Shown: piece by piece, positions 34,648-44,243 of the stretch
How the letters are laid out: every line of letters starts with the position of its first letter
How positions within the stretch are numbered: position 1 is the first letter of the stretch
Origin: an uncultured Maribacter sp.
Lineage (GTDB): Bacteria; Bacteroidota; Bacteroidia; Flavobacteriales; Flavobacteriaceae
Length of the DNA: 64,000 nucleotides
Direction: 5' to 3'
Assembly: GCF_947500985.1 (NCBI RefSeq)
Contig: NZ_CANMTX010000004.1
Location: 496,001 to 560,000, forward strand
Translations under genes and position numbers: made by a program
The notes under the pieces: model-generated
What the model was told of the DNA's origin: nothing
The model's input: the letters and a program-made list of their open reading frames with translations, nothing else
The model's database searches: none

Positions 34648-36615
34648 ATGAAAAAGAAAAAAGTAAACTTACGGGATTTAGACCCAAAGGAACACCAAGG
34701 CGGGCACAATCACGATGACGGACACAATCACGGCAGTCCAGAAGAAGCCTCCAATTTCAGAACTTATTTACCAGCGATTTTTAGCTTTGTAATGTTGATA
34801 GCAGGAATCGCCATTGATTATTTCGATGCTTTTCCATTTTTTAAGGGTTGGATTCGTGTTGTCTGGTATACGGTAGCCTATATTCCAGTTGGATTTCCAG
34901 TCATAAAAGAAGGATGGAACAGTATCAAGAATGGCGATTTCTTTACAGAATTTTTTCTAATGTCCATTGCAACCTTGGGCGCATTTGCCATAGGCGAATA
35001 TCCCGAGGGTGTTGCGGTAATGCTTTTCTATGCCGTTGGAGAACTGTTTCAGAATGCTGCTGTTAACCGTGCTAAAAGAAATATAAAAGCATTATTGGAC
35101 GTGCGCCCTAATGAAGCCTTGGTAAACCGTGATGGCGATTTCATTTCGGTCAATCCCGAGACTGTTCAGATAGGCGAAAAGATTCAGGTGCGTGTGGGCG
35201 AAAAAGTACCACTCGATGGTATTCTGCTTTCTGATAAAGGTTCATTTAATACCGCAGCTTTAACAGGCGAAAGCAAACCCGATACTATCGCCAAAGGAGA
35301 TAGTGTTTTTGCCGGAAGCATAAATCTCGATGGTGTAATCGAAATCGAGACCACAAAAGAGTTTAAAGATAGTTCCATTGCACGAATTCTTGATATGGTA
35401 CAGAATGCGACTGCAAGAAAATCAAAGACGGAATTATTTATAAGGAAGTTCGCAAGGATTTATACGCCTATCGTTGTTTTTCTCGCTATCGGTCTGACAT
35501 TCTTGCCTTACTTTTTCGTGGATGATTATGTGTTTCGTGATTGGCTGTACAGAGCTTTAATATTTCTCGTGATTTCGTGTCCTTGTGCATTGGTCATCTC
35601 GATTCCTCTCGGCTATTTCGGTGGTCTGGGTGCAGCCTCGCACAACGGTATACTATTTAAAGGAGCTTCATTTTTGGATGCAATGACCAAAGTGACTACT
35701 GTGGTAATGGACAAAACGGGAACCGTGACCAAAGGTGTTTTCAAGATTAAGGAAGTAATAAACAGTTCCAATTTCTCGGAAGCGGTATTTATGAAATACT
35801 TGATGGCAATGGAAGAACAATCTACCCATCCTATTGCAAAAGCAATTCTGGAATATAAAGCTGAAGGTGCAGATTTAGATGCCACGAATGTTTCTGAGGT
35901 TGCTGGAAAAGGCTTATTGGGAACGGTTAATGGTAAGACTGTTCTGGTAGGGAATAAGGCTTTGATGACCTCAAATAACATCGAAGCTCCATCTGCAACC
36001 AATGACATTGTGGAATCCATCGTCATGGTCGCCATTGATGGAAAATTTGCGGGCTATGTGACCATTGCCGATGAACTAAAGGAAGATGCGCACCAAGCCA
36101 TAAAGCAAATTAGGGATTCTGGGATTTCCAAAATCATTATGCTTTCGGGCGATAAGGATTCCATAACTCAACAGGTCGCAAAAGAATTGGGCATAGATTG
36201 GGCTAAGGGCGGTCTATTACCGGAAGATAAATTGAACGAAGTCGAAAAGCTCAAAGCACAACCAGATACGAAGGTTGCCTTCATAGGCGACGGTATCAAC
36301 GATGCACCGGTATTGGCAGCAAGTGATGTAGGTATCGCGATGGGCGGTTTGGGTAGCGATGTTGCCATTGAAACGGCGGATGTCATTATCCAGACGGACC
36401 AACCTTCAAAAATCGCAAGAGCAATTAAAATTGGGCGTTCTACCCGAAAAATTGTTTGGCAAAATATTGGTTTGGCATTTGGTGTAAAGATTATAGTTCT
36501 TATTCTTGGTGCTGGTGGACTTGCCACAATGTGGGAAGCCGTTTTTGCGGATGTGGGGGTGGCGTTGCTAGCTATATTGAATGCGGTGCGATTGCAGAAG
36601 ATGAAGTGGGGTTAG
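34648..36615 (+). CDS. Zn/Cd/Co-type P1B ATPase
   Basis: 655 residues. N-terminal histidine-rich tail (GGHNHDDGHNHGS) in place of an HMA domain. Transport motif CPC at Cys311-Cys313 (SCPCALVISIPLG), phosphorylated Asp355 (DKTGT), GDGIND hinge motif, and the Zn/Cd-type final segment (MWEAVFADVGVALLAILNAVR). Exports divalent metal from the cytosol to the periplasm, where the Czc pump can take it. ZntA/CadA-like. Last gene of the module. Confidence 0.85.
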   Translation: MKKKKVNLRDLDPKEHQGGHNHDDGHNHGSPEEASNFRTYLPAIFSFVMLIAGIAIDYFDAFPFFKGWIRVVWYTVAYIPVGFPVIKEGWNSIKNGDFFTEFFLMSIATLGAFAIGEYPEGVAVMLFYAVGELFQNAAVNRAKRNIKALLDVRPNEALVNRDGDFISVNPETVQIGEKIQVRVGEKVPLDGILLSDKGSFNTAALTGESKPDTIAKGDSVFAGSINLDGVIEIETTKEFKDSSIARILDMVQNATARKSKTELFIRKFARIYTPIVVFLAIGLTFLPYFFVDDYVFRDWLYRALIFLVISCPCALVISIPLGYFGGLGAASHNGILFKGASFLDAMTKVTTVVMDKTGTVTKGVFKIKEVINSSNFSEAVFMKYLMAMEEQSTHPIAKAILEYKAEGADLDATNVSEVAGKGLLGTVNGKTVLVGNKALMTSNNIEAPSATNDIVESIVMVAIDGKFAGYVTIADELKEDAHQAIKQIRDSGISKIIMLSGDKDSITQQVAKELGIDWAKGGLLPEDKLNEVEKLKAQPDTKVAFIGDGINDAPVLAASDVGIAMGGLGSDVAIETADVIIQTDQPSKIARAIKIGRSTRKIVWQNIGLAFGVKIIVLILGAGGLATMWEAVFADVGVALLAILNAVRLQKMKWG

Positions 36616-36914
36616 TAAAGAAATAAAATACATAGATTTTAGTTCTTTAAAACGGCCGTTTTACGAAATGACTTGAAAATGTTGCTAACATATTCGCTTC
36701 CAGTTCAATTTGTCGTTCTTTTTAGTAGTTCCGGTAATTCACCTTTTACGGAACTAAAAAAGTATAATTAAACGATTGTTTAAATGTACTCTTAACATTA
36801 TACTTGTTGTGCTTCGTTTCGTTATTGCAGTCAAACTCATTAAAGTATGCTTCAAAAATGCCACACTCTTTACAAAATCCGCTTTTTGCTAAGAGTACAA
36901 AGAACGTCGCTACT
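36616..36914. other. Gene-free stretch with a terminator-like hairpin
   Basis: Between the converging P-type ATPase and coupling-protein genes. The only clear structure is an imperfect hairpin, TTTAGTAGTTCCGGTAA pairing with TTTTACGGAACTAAA (36721-36758), followed by an A-run, a probable bidirectional terminator. Small open frames on both strands are not convincing. Confidence 0.5.
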
Positions 36915-38513
36915 TTAACTCACATACAGTCGCTTTTCAAATATCGAACGCGCCTCATCATAAACCCGTTCAAAATTAGCTGCTAAATCAGCCTGTGCAA
37001 ACTGTTTCGATTCCTTTGGTAATTCTCTTTGAATATCATCCAATTTAAATTGAATTTTCTTATCCTTTCCATCCGCGTAAGTAATAAATTCGCCTTGTTT
37101 CAACCTGAAGAAAACATAAGCTCTAATCTTTGGAATTTCCTTTTCGCCCGTAGTAATACGCGTATCAAAATCAAGGTTATGTCCTCGACTGATACTCTTG
37201 GTTGGGTCTTTAATAATTTCAAAAAAGCGTTCGTAATATTTAGCGGTATCTGGGTCATTGACCTTACCGAAGAATTGATAGGATAAATTGCTCAAAATCG
37301 CTTTACTTGCTTTATCGCCATACATCATATCATTCTGAATTTTGTCTTGCATCACATAAATAGTTGAGATGTTATAACTACGTAATGTTGCCGGAATACG
37401 GTGCATATTCAACAGTCGTATGGTTGGCGCTTCTTCCATTAATAGAAATGATGGTTTTGAATTCCGCACGCTCATTTGCTTGGTAATAGTATGAATGATG
37501 GTAGCGATGACGGGCGAATAGGAGGTTTCAAATTTTGGGTTGTTCACTATTGAAATTACTGATGGATTTTCCTCGCTATTAATATTCAATGGCACTTCGT
37601 CTGCGGACAATGCCATAAAAATACGTTGGGTACTAATTCGTTTGAGCGCATTGGCCAAGGTGCTTTTTACACCAGCAGTCTGTCTTTCAGAATCTTTGCC
37701 ACTAATAAAAGCATCTGCCATCGCCCTTGAGGTGGTGTTGGTTTCCAGAAACTGGATTAGGCTTTTTGTATCAAGGAATTGATAAACAGCTATCAAATGG
37801 GGTAACGTACAGTATTTTGGATATTCCGTTTTCAGTTTCCAAATCAAACCACCAATCAACCCCTCTGCAGCATCGTTAAAGAATTTTGTCGTGCCAGTTG
37901 TTCCGCTTTCTCTTTGCTCTAAAAGGTTTTCGATTAACACCCTTGACACCTCATTGACGCTTTCCTCGTTCTCTAAATAGCGTGGCGCAATAGGATTTAC
38001 CCTATGGATGATTTTATCGAAGGAAATGACCTTAAATGGAATATCGCTATCCTTGAAAAGTGGATATGCCATTTCGGTCAATTCAAAATCTTTGTAATCG
38101 TGAATGATTCCACAAAAGCCTTCTTTTTGGAAGTGTTTAAGAAATCCGTAAACGACACTTTCGGTTTTTCCGCTTCCAGCGGATCCGATGACGGATGCGC
38201 CACGTTTAATATTATCCAATTTAAAATTCCCTTTGCTCGTAGCAAAGTTGACTTGGTATTTACTATCGCCATTTTGCGAATTTTCAGTTTTATGCAGAAA
38301 AACGTATAGTCCTGTATTAATTAATAGTATCGGACAAACTAGATACAACAAAATGAATGTTAATTCATTTCCAGCAGCAACATAGAATACGAAAAATGAC
38401 AGTATTGCGATATTCAAAAGAAACGCAAACTTACTTACCCGAAACATCGCATAGAAAACAGTACTGGTAAAACCAATAATTGAAAGTGTCGTTATGATAT
38501 TATCTATCTGCAT
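36915..38513 (-). CDS. mobC: Type IV coupling protein (TraD/VirD4-like, MobC of CTnDOT)
   Basis: 532 residues. Two or three N-terminal membrane helices (about 5-75), Walker A VIGSAGSGKTESV (110-118), Walker B region FLLMEEAPTI, and the RHGH-like SISRGHNLDFDTR near the end. An ATPase that brings the relaxase-DNA complex to the channel. It follows the relaxase gene by five bases. Confidence 0.88.
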   Translation of the reverse strand: MQIDNIITTLSIIGFTSTVFYAMFRVSKFAFLLNIAILSFFVFYVAAGNELTFILLYLVCPILLINTGLYVFLHKTENSQNGDSKYQVNFATSKGNFKLDNIKRGASVIGSAGSGKTESVVYGFLKHFQKEGFCGIIHDYKDFELTEMAYPLFKDSDIPFKVISFDKIIHRVNPIAPRYLENEESVNEVSRVLIENLLEQRESGTTGTTKFFNDAAEGLIGGLIWKLKTEYPKYCTLPHLIAVYQFLDTKSLIQFLETNTTSRAMADAFISGKDSERQTAGVKSTLANALKRISTQRIFMALSADEVPLNINSEENPSVISIVNNPKFETSYSPVIATIIHTITKQMSVRNSKPSFLLMEEAPTIRLLNMHRIPATLRSYNISTIYVMQDKIQNDMMYGDKASKAILSNLSYQFFGKVNDPDTAKYYERFFEIIKDPTKSISRGHNLDFDTRITTGEKEIPKIRAYVFFRLKQGEFITYADGKDKKIQFKLDDIQRELPKESKQFAQADLAANFERVYDEARSIFEKRLYVS

Positions 38514-38518
38514 ACTAC

Positions 38519-39550
38519 TTATATTCCGATGGAACTTGATTTAATTGCTATTTCTGCACCACGTCTTAACCGTTTGAAAACCCGAAGCGCAATTTGTGCT
38601 TGGCTTAAAGGAATACTAGGTATTACTGGCAAGCCTGTTTTTGTAATCATTTTAAAAGCCAATACCTTTTCGTTAGCTGGTAGTTTCATCAAGGCAGCAA
38701 AATAGAGGTTAGGGTTTTTAACAAAATCTTTTCTTGCTTTATAGGTCTCGGCAAAATTGCGTTTATATCCAAAAGTTTTGTCAAACGTCTTTTCCGCTTT
38801 AACGAAAAAGGCATCCCTATCAAAACCTCGCTTTACCTTTTTGCCGTGCATCTCTACTTCAGAAGCTTTGTGTTTACTACCAGGCGAAAGACTTACCGAA
38901 TTGGAAGCATCCTTTCTGCTTACGATAATATGGATATGACTTTGGTTTCCATCTTTTGACATTCCTTGGACAATGCGTTTTCCATTTTGTTGATGCGGTG
39001 CTTGGCGTTCCAGTTTGGCAATTTCCCTGTTCATCTTTTTAATATTCCCTTTTGCTCGTCCATCTTGAATATTTCGGATTTCTGTTTTTAGCTGAAGTAT
39101 TTCTGTCGCGAAAGGTTGGTTCTCTTTTACCTGAATATCTGTGCCTTTAAAGGTTCGTTGATGTTCAATTTTCGCATAGTATTTTATGTCATCAATAGTT
39201 ATAGGTCGCCCATTAATTTCACGGTTGAAACTGGCAACATAATCCTTCATCAGCTCACGCGTGTAGGTTTTTAAATCTTGGCTATTGTTCTTTAGTTTTC
39301 GTAATTCATACTTTGAAGGACTGACCGTAATCGAATAAAACTTGGGTTCTTTCTTTTTTAATTTTGCGGTATTTCCATCAATTTCTTTGACCACTTCTTC
39401 AGCGGAAATTTCATCGCCATATAGGTTAAAAAAGTGTTCTACATCTTGTTGTTCCAAACCTTGATTTTCTTTCTCTAAATAGCCTACAAAATCCGCTGAA
39501 CCCTGACTATAAGTGCCGCCTAATTTTTGAGGTGTTATTGTGATGTACAT
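38519..39550 (-). CDS. mobB: MobB-like relaxase (DUF5712-type)
   Basis: 343 residues. Metal-binding histidines in SHIHIIVSRKD (His205, His207), a possible third in KIEHQRT (His130), and a candidate nucleophile tyrosine at 24 or 44. The N-terminal LGGTYSQGSADFVGYLEKEN is typical of Bacteroidota MobB relaxases. It nicks oriT and stays attached to the transferred strand. Same strand as the coupling protein and the RHH-type accessory gene. Confidence 0.82.
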   Translation of the reverse strand: MYITITPQKLGGTYSQGSADFVGYLEKENQGLEQQDVEHFFNLYGDEISAEEVVKEIDGNTAKLKKKEPKFYSITVSPSKYELRKLKNNSQDLKTYTRELMKDYVASFNREINGRPITIDDIKYYAKIEHQRTFKGTDIQVKENQPFATEILQLKTEIRNIQDGRAKGNIKKMNREIAKLERQAPHQQNGKRIVQGMSKDGNQSHIHIIVSRKDASNSVSLSPGSKHKASEVEMHGKKVKRGFDRDAFFVKAEKTFDKTFGYKRNFAETYKARKDFVKNPNLYFAALMKLPANEKVLAFKMITKTGLPVIPSIPLSQAQIALRVFKRLRRGAEIAIKSSSIGI

Positions 39551-39561
39551 AGCTCAAAAAT

Positions 39562-39942
39562 TTAAAGTTGATTACTTGGGTTTTTCTTTTCACGAAAGCG
39601 TACTTCCTTTTTCTCTTTGGCATATTTCTTTTCCACAATCAGAGGCTTTTCATTTGGTTCTTCTGTCTGAAAAAGAGATTGAATCATCGCTACCGTAGGT
39701 TTGGTTTGTGTCTTTTCCACATCCCTCATTATGGCAATTACAGCATTGATTCTTTTAAGTAATTTGGCTTCGATGGTTCGCCCTGTTGGTCCTAATTTTT
39801 CCTTTGGCGATATTTCGTTATAGAAGAAAAAATCGAGCATCGTGGACATTGCCTCGGTGTGCGATTTGAAGTAAGTGCGTGAGAAAGTCTGGAAACGTTT
39901 TGCAGTTTCCTTTTTAAATCTAATTCCAATAAATGAGTCCAT
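39562..39942 (-). CDS. mobA: Mobilisation accessory protein (BfmA/BtgA-like, MobA position)
   Basis: 126 residues. N-terminal ribbon-helix-helix-like segment (MDSFIGIRFKKETAKRFQTFSRTYFKSHTEAMSTMLDFF as separate elements: strand, then two helices), and a lysine-rich tail. Small DNA-binding relaxosome protein that helps the relaxase at oriT, which probably lies just upstream. First gene of the mob operon. Confidence 0.75.
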   Translation of the reverse strand: MDSFIGIRFKKETAKRFQTFSRTYFKSHTEAMSTMLDFFFYNEISPKEKLGPTGRTIEAKLLKRINAVIAIMRDVEKTQTKPTVAMIQSLFQTEEPNEKPLIVEKKYAKEKKEVRFREKKNPSNQL

Positions 39943-40260
39943 ATTTCGCCGATTTGTCGCAAAATCTTCCCTAAAAATGGGCGTTTACAGCTCGTTTGTC
40001 GCAAATCTCTGATTGTCAGAAAATTAAAATATATTCAAATCGCTGGTAATCAGCTATTTGAAAACGAAAAGGAATCCGAAACATCGCGCAGCGTGTTACC
40101 CTCTTGCTATTCCTTTTCGTTCGCCACAGGCGAACAAAAATCCATACAATCCAGCTCAAAAAGCTGATTGCCATTTTAGGAAAATGATTTTCCGATATGT
40201 TATTTTTCGATGTGTATGGTTATCGGCGAAAGTAAAAAATGGATAACCTTACTTTAATTT
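39943..40260. other. Candidate oriT region with several hairpins
   Basis: Upstream of the mob operon. Contains a direct repeat of TTTGTCGCAAA at about 39953 and about 39994, the inverted repeat GCTG-GTAAT-CAGC (40042-40054), perfect 13-bp arms AACGAAAAGGAAT (40063-40075) and ATTCCTTTTCGTT (40109-40121), and the hairpin GTTCGCC-ACA-GGCGAAC (40119-40135) overlapping the second arm. Location and structure fit oriT, but the nick site is not identified. Minor frames here are not convincing genes. Confidence 0.5.
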
Positions 40261-40324
40261 GAATGCTGAATTTCAGCAAAATTAAAGATACGTTTTTTTA
40301 TTGACTTGATACTAATTACATACA

Positions 40325-40354
40325 AAAACACCTCTAAAAATTCAGAGGTGTTTT
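40325..40354 (-). terminator. Intrinsic terminator of the small-gene operon
   Basis: AAAACACCTCT (40325-40335) pairs perfectly with AGAGGTGTTTT (40344-40354) around an 8-base loop, 18 bases after the stop of the 65-residue gene. Confidence 0.7.
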
Positions 40355-40372
40355 AAATAAAACTTTAAAGTT

Positions 40373-40570
40373 TCAGATATTGAAAACATAACTGTATGAG
40401 TATAGGTTTTTAATCATTTCTTCATCTATCAATTTTTCATAATCTGCACCGGTTTCTTCCACATACTTTTTTATGGATTCCCCAAAAAGATGTGTAACGT
40501 GTTCTCTCGAAACTTGTAAAAGTTCCTCTTGTTTTTCCTCGCTCAAATCTTGAAATTTAATGTAAATCAT
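40373..40570 (-). CDS. Small acidic protein of unknown function
   Basis: 65 residues, helical and acidic (YIKFQDLSEEKQEELL, KYVEETGADYEKLIDEEM), with no signal peptide or known domain. It is 11 bases after the DUF6876-like gene, with which it is probably co-transcribed. Function unknown. Confidence 0.5.
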   Translation of the reverse strand: MIYIKFQDLSEEKQEELLQVSREHVTHLFGESIKKYVEETGADYEKLIDEEMIKNLYSYSYVFNI

Positions 40571-40581
40571 AATTTGAAAAT

Positions 40582-40962
40582 TTAATATTCGCTAGGTAAC
40601 ATCAGCGTATCATTTACAAAAAATAACCGCAGTTCATCCAATGGAAAATCGGTTACACGATAGCCGTGTTTTTCTAAAATATTATCGTTGCCATCTGTGT
40701 AAATAATTTCAGCTTCATAACCTGTAAAATCCTGTTTTTCTTCGGACAATCTTTTAAAGTCTATGGTTACAAATTCGCTTCGGTTCATCAGACTTTTTGC
40801 GATTACGGATGTATCGGTAATGAGCCAAAAACATTCAGCAACTTCGGATAAATATTTCAGTCCGTCGGTAAAACGTGTTCTTAATAATGGGATTTGATAG
40901 AACATTTTCGTTCCGTGAAAATGTTGCAATCCTTCTTTGATTTCGTTAACTTGTGCTTTCAT
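40582..40962 (-). CDS. DUF6876-like hypothetical protein
   Basis: 126 residues, recalled as a DUF6876-type protein common beside ssb in Bacteroidota elements: FHGTKMFYQIPLLRTRFTDGL at the start, then EVAECFWLITD, and a short sheet ending LRLFFVNDTLMLPSEY. No catalytic motif is visible. Function unknown. Confidence 0.65.
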   Translation of the reverse strand: MKAQVNEIKEGLQHFHGTKMFYQIPLLRTRFTDGLKYLSEVAECFWLITDTSVIAKSLMNRSEFVTIDFKRLSEEKQDFTGYEAEIIYTDGNDNILEKHGYRVTDFPLDELRLFFVNDTLMLPSEY

Positions 40963-40993
40963 TGTACATATTATTTAAAGTGTGAATAATGAA

Positions 40994-41029
40994 AAAGAGG
41001 GCGCATCTTTCGACGGTTACGCCCTCTTT
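40994..41029 (-). terminator. Intrinsic terminator of ssb
   Basis: AAAGAGGGCG (40994-41003) and CGCCCTCTTT (41020-41029) form a perfect GC-rich stem, with a T-run on the minus strand. It lies just after the ssb stop. Confidence 0.75.
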
Positions 41030-41040
41030 CATTTTAAGAT

Positions 41041-41385
41041 TTACTTGTCGTCTTTGTTTCCAAGTAATAGAATTTCATCGACTACCACTTCGGTAACGTA
41101 GCGTTGCTCATCTTTATCGGTTGTATAACTTCGGGTTTTAAGTTTTCCCGATATTCCAACTTCTTTACCTTTAATGACATACTTCTCTACAATTTCGGCA
41201 GTCTTGCCCCAAGCAACTACCGTATGCCAATTAGTGTCAGTTTGTTTTTCGCCTTTGGCATCTTTGTAATACTCATTTGTGGCGAGTGAAAAACGGGCTA
41301 CTTTCTTTCCACTTTCAAGGTTCGTAATGGTTGGTTCTTGTCCAACGTTTCCAATTAACTGTACGTAATTTTTAATAGTACTCAT
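41041..41385 (-). CDS. ssb: Single-stranded DNA-binding protein
   Basis: 114 residues, an OB-fold SSB: YVQLIGNVGQEPTI, GKKVARFSLATNEYYKD, NWHTVVAWGKTAEIVEKYVIKGKEVGISGKL. The usual long linker and acidic DDDxPF tip are absent; the chain ends GNKDDK. It covers the transferred strand during conjugation and replication. A typical element-borne short SSB. Confidence 0.88.
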   Translation of the reverse strand: MSTIKNYVQLIGNVGQEPTITNLESGKKVARFSLATNEYYKDAKGEKQTDTNWHTVVAWGKTAEIVEKYVIKGKEVGISGKLKTRSYTTDKDEQRYVTEVVVDEILLLGNKDDK

Positions 41386-42311
41386 AATAAAAAGATTTGT
41401 GTCTGCTTTATTACAGACTGGTTTATATTTCCCTTATTTGTTTTAAACTGAATTAAATTTTAAGGGGTGTTTGTTCTTTTCTTCTGTGCACCGCACAATG
41501 GATAGAGTGGGTTTTGTCAAGACTTTTCGGGAATAAATCAGGTGTGTTTGCGACGTAGTAAATTCCTTGGAATTTCAAGGAAGTAGAAACCTTATTTTTC
41601 ACTAAAACTTGTATAGTCTTGACAAGTTCCATAAGGGCATTAGCAATTCTTTTAAACGCAGTTGCGTTTAAGCGTACCGATAGTTAAGCGAAATAAGTAG
41701 CTGGGTTTAATCTAGAATTGGTTATGTTCTGCCTGTTTTTCGACGACCCGAAAAACAACAAAGGCTTTATCCATTATAAACCCCTTAAAATGTGTAAGAC
41801 AGCGGTTTGGTTTTTAAGGATTTTCGAGTGAAGGCTCAAAAAGACTTCGCCGAAAATCCTGTTAAGAAAATCGAGCCGATGGCTTTCCGATGTTTTGTTG
41901 GACTTACCTATTTTTTCTGACGAAATGAAGTGTCCCAAACCAGCGTAGCGGTTCGGGTTAACGTAATGAAGGAAGCAAAACAATAGGTGTGTCCAAGACA
42001 TTTGTAGAAAAGCTCTTTTCACGGAATGAAGTTTTTTAAGGAATGTAGGGGAATGTGCTGAACGGATTGTGAAAACGAATTAACCTCTTTAGCAGAATTT
42101 AAAGCGGACTAAATTTCAAATATGTAGATTGGGAATGAAGCGTTTCCTGCTTTTGGGCGGGATTAGCGTAGTGGAAATCGGAATCTTTGGGATTGTGTCT
42201 AAGACCTTTAATGAAGCGCTTTTCCCGAAATGAAGCTCTTCGCGGAATGTTGGGGTATGTGCTGACGGATAATATTTAAAATTTTTTAAAGTAATTGATT
42301 AATAAGAAAGA
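41386..42311. other. 0.9-kb gene-free tract with degenerate repeats
   Basis: I find no convincing gene. Visible structure: a perfect hairpin GTTTTTCG-N6-CGAAAAAC (41735-41756), and two degenerate copies of about 75 bases (about 41990-42066 and 42197-42270) that share GAATGAAG and AATGTNGGGGNATGTGCTG stretches. An 82-codon frame on the minus strand at 41774-42022 has no plausible protein. Possible regulatory tract, element origin or decayed gene. Confidence 0.5.
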
Positions 42312-43106
42312 CTACAATTTCAATGAATTAGAATCTATCTTTGGTGGCATAAAATACATAAAGACCAACATTATTATAAAGTAAAGAACCGCAAATATAG
42401 TATAGGTATGGTCACCCGCATCTGGTGAAATCGGCAACAAAACAAGAGACATATTTAACATCGATTGTATTACCAATACACATATTCCACTTCTGGTTTT
42501 TGAATATACAATAGCACACATACCAGCAGCTCCCATCATATTTAAAAACAACGGCCATACAGGAAGGTCTTCAATTACACCAACATTTATATAAACGGAA
42601 GGTAGCCACCATAAAGACCATACAAAGCCGATAACCTGAGTTGCGTAAAATGGTTTAGTAATTTTCGAAAGTTCACGAAATGCATAACCAATCCATACCA
42701 CTTCACCTAGAAATGCCCAAGACAAAAGAAACAAAGTGAATTTTAAGGTAGGTATATAAATTTCGAAATCAAGAATGGACATATCTCCATTATAAAAAGC
42801 TACAATTACTAAAGTTATTAAACCTATGGTAAATGCGAACAGTAAGCTAAATACATACCACTTTGGGTGTACTTTCCAAACTAGCATAGGTCTAAATAAA
42901 TTCTTTATGCCTTCATTACCTTTTGTAATTTTTACAATAAATAACAACAAAAACATTAAAGCGTAAAAGCGACCATTGGTGTACGGGAAAAATTCTATTA
43001 CGCCTTTGCTTTTAGCAAAAGTTATTACAAAATTCAGCATTGGTGCAAGTGTTAAAAACACCCATATTTCGTACCTCTTTAAAAAGTCTATCATTTTTGT
43101 GGTCAT
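42312..43106 (-). CDS. CPBP-family membrane protein (Abi-like intramembrane protease fold), motifs degenerate
   Basis: 264 residues with about eight membrane helices. WAFLGEVVWIGYAFREL stands where CPBP proteases have EExxxR (second Glu is Val), and GFVWSLWWLP where they have FxxxH (His is Trp). So the fold is probable but protease activity doubtful. It is next to a methyltransferase gene, in a cargo slot between ssb and the copper module. Role unknown. Confidence 0.55.
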   Translation of the reverse strand: MTTKMIDFLKRYEIWVFLTLAPMLNFVITFAKSKGVIEFFPYTNGRFYALMFLLLFIVKITKGNEGIKNLFRPMLVWKVHPKWYVFSLLFAFTIGLITLVIVAFYNGDMSILDFEIYIPTLKFTLFLLSWAFLGEVVWIGYAFRELSKITKPFYATQVIGFVWSLWWLPSVYINVGVIEDLPVWPLFLNMMGAAGMCAIVYSKTRSGICVLVIQSMLNMSLVLLPISPDAGDHTYTIFAVLYFIIMLVFMYFMPPKIDSNSLKL

Positions 43107-43246
43107 CAGTAAATTTCTAGTTATGGTTTGGTGTTATTTTGATTTAATCTCTTTGTAAAAAAATCGTTTGCCAAGATAGTCTTATCATTTTTTTATACAA
43201 GACCTTTTGTTTATTCGAACTGTTATGTTGGATTAAACGTCAATTT

Positions 43247-44098
43247 CTATGTAATTATTAATGAATAACATTCATTTATTGCTCCAAAAACCCCAAAATA
43301 ATCTTCATGCATCTTGCCTGGTGCCTTAGACTCGTGCCATAAATTAAAACCTGCATTTTTAAAAAGGCGTGCATAATCATGAGAAAATGATCGCTCAACA
43401 CCATAAGGTTGAGAATTTGGATTCTTGCTAAAGTCAATATTTGCTCCAATGGGCTCAATTGCAATAAATATTGAAGTCCCTAATTTGTTTAGGTAAGAAA
43501 AGAACTCTTGCAATCGTTGTTCTGAAAAATATTCTAGGACACCACCTGAAGTAAAGATTATCATATTATTGGTTCCGTTTTCTTTAATCCAATCAAATCC
43601 ATCTGCGGCTACAAATTCGATTTTAATATTCTCAACATACTGTTTTTTATTAAATTTAATTTGCTCAACACTTAAATCAATACCTATAAATCTTTCAATT
43701 TGTGAAAATTCAGCGCTCAAGTAATCTAAAACATCCCCATTGCCTGTTCCAATCTCGACAATGGTGTGAAATTCATGTGATGTATCTTTTAAAATATTCT
43801 GAAGCTTTTCAAATACTGGTAAACAATTAGGAAGAAAAAAATCTTTCAATACATTCTCTTTATCTGAAAAATATTTTCTACCTGTCTCTTTCCAAAAATT
43901 TTCATGATAATCTGCCAGCATATCGAAGTCTTGGTTTTTTTCGGCATTTTTTAAAAGTGCCGAACGCATGAAACGTTCATTTAAACTAAGTTCATTTTTG
44001 ACATTAAAACTGATGCCTTTTTTTATTAATATTTCAACTTTTTGGGGTTGTAACTTAATCAAAATTGCTCCAATGAATTCTTTAATTATTTTTTTCAT
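43247..44098 (-). CDS. SAM-dependent methyltransferase
   Basis: 283 residues. Class I fold with motif I VEIGTGNGDVLDYL (around residue 114), acidic strand end GIDLSVEQI, and FVAADGFDWI for the next loop. A helical N-terminal segment (about 100 residues) precedes it. Substrate unknown; the late part (EPIGANIDFSKNPNS, SFSHDYARLFKNAGF) suggests a small-molecule or sugar methylase. Not an obvious part of conjugation or metal resistance. Confidence 0.65.
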   Translation of the reverse strand: MKKIIKEFIGAILIKLQPQKVEILIKKGISFNVKNELSLNERFMRSALLKNAEKNQDFDMLADYHENFWKETGRKYFSDKENVLKDFFLPNCLPVFEKLQNILKDTSHEFHTIVEIGTGNGDVLDYLSAEFSQIERFIGIDLSVEQIKFNKKQYVENIKIEFVAADGFDWIKENGTNNMIIFTSGGVLEYFSEQRLQEFFSYLNKLGTSIFIAIEPIGANIDFSKNPNSQPYGVERSFSHDYARLFKNAGFNLWHESKAPGKMHEDYFGVFGAINECYSLIIT

Positions 44099-44243
44099 TT
44101 GCTAGTGTGCTATAACATTTATTTCTTTAATTCTATAGTTTGGTTCTTTTTATATCCTAGAAAAATTTATCTTTCCTAAGGTTTTAGCTTAAACTATTTT
44201 AATCTGGACTATTTGAAAAATTTGTGTTCTATTCTTTGACAGT

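Noticed and set aside
41774-42022. 82-codon minus-strand frame in the gene-free tract
   Set aside because: Composition is unlike a protein, with no start context or neighbour; it runs through the degenerate repeats.
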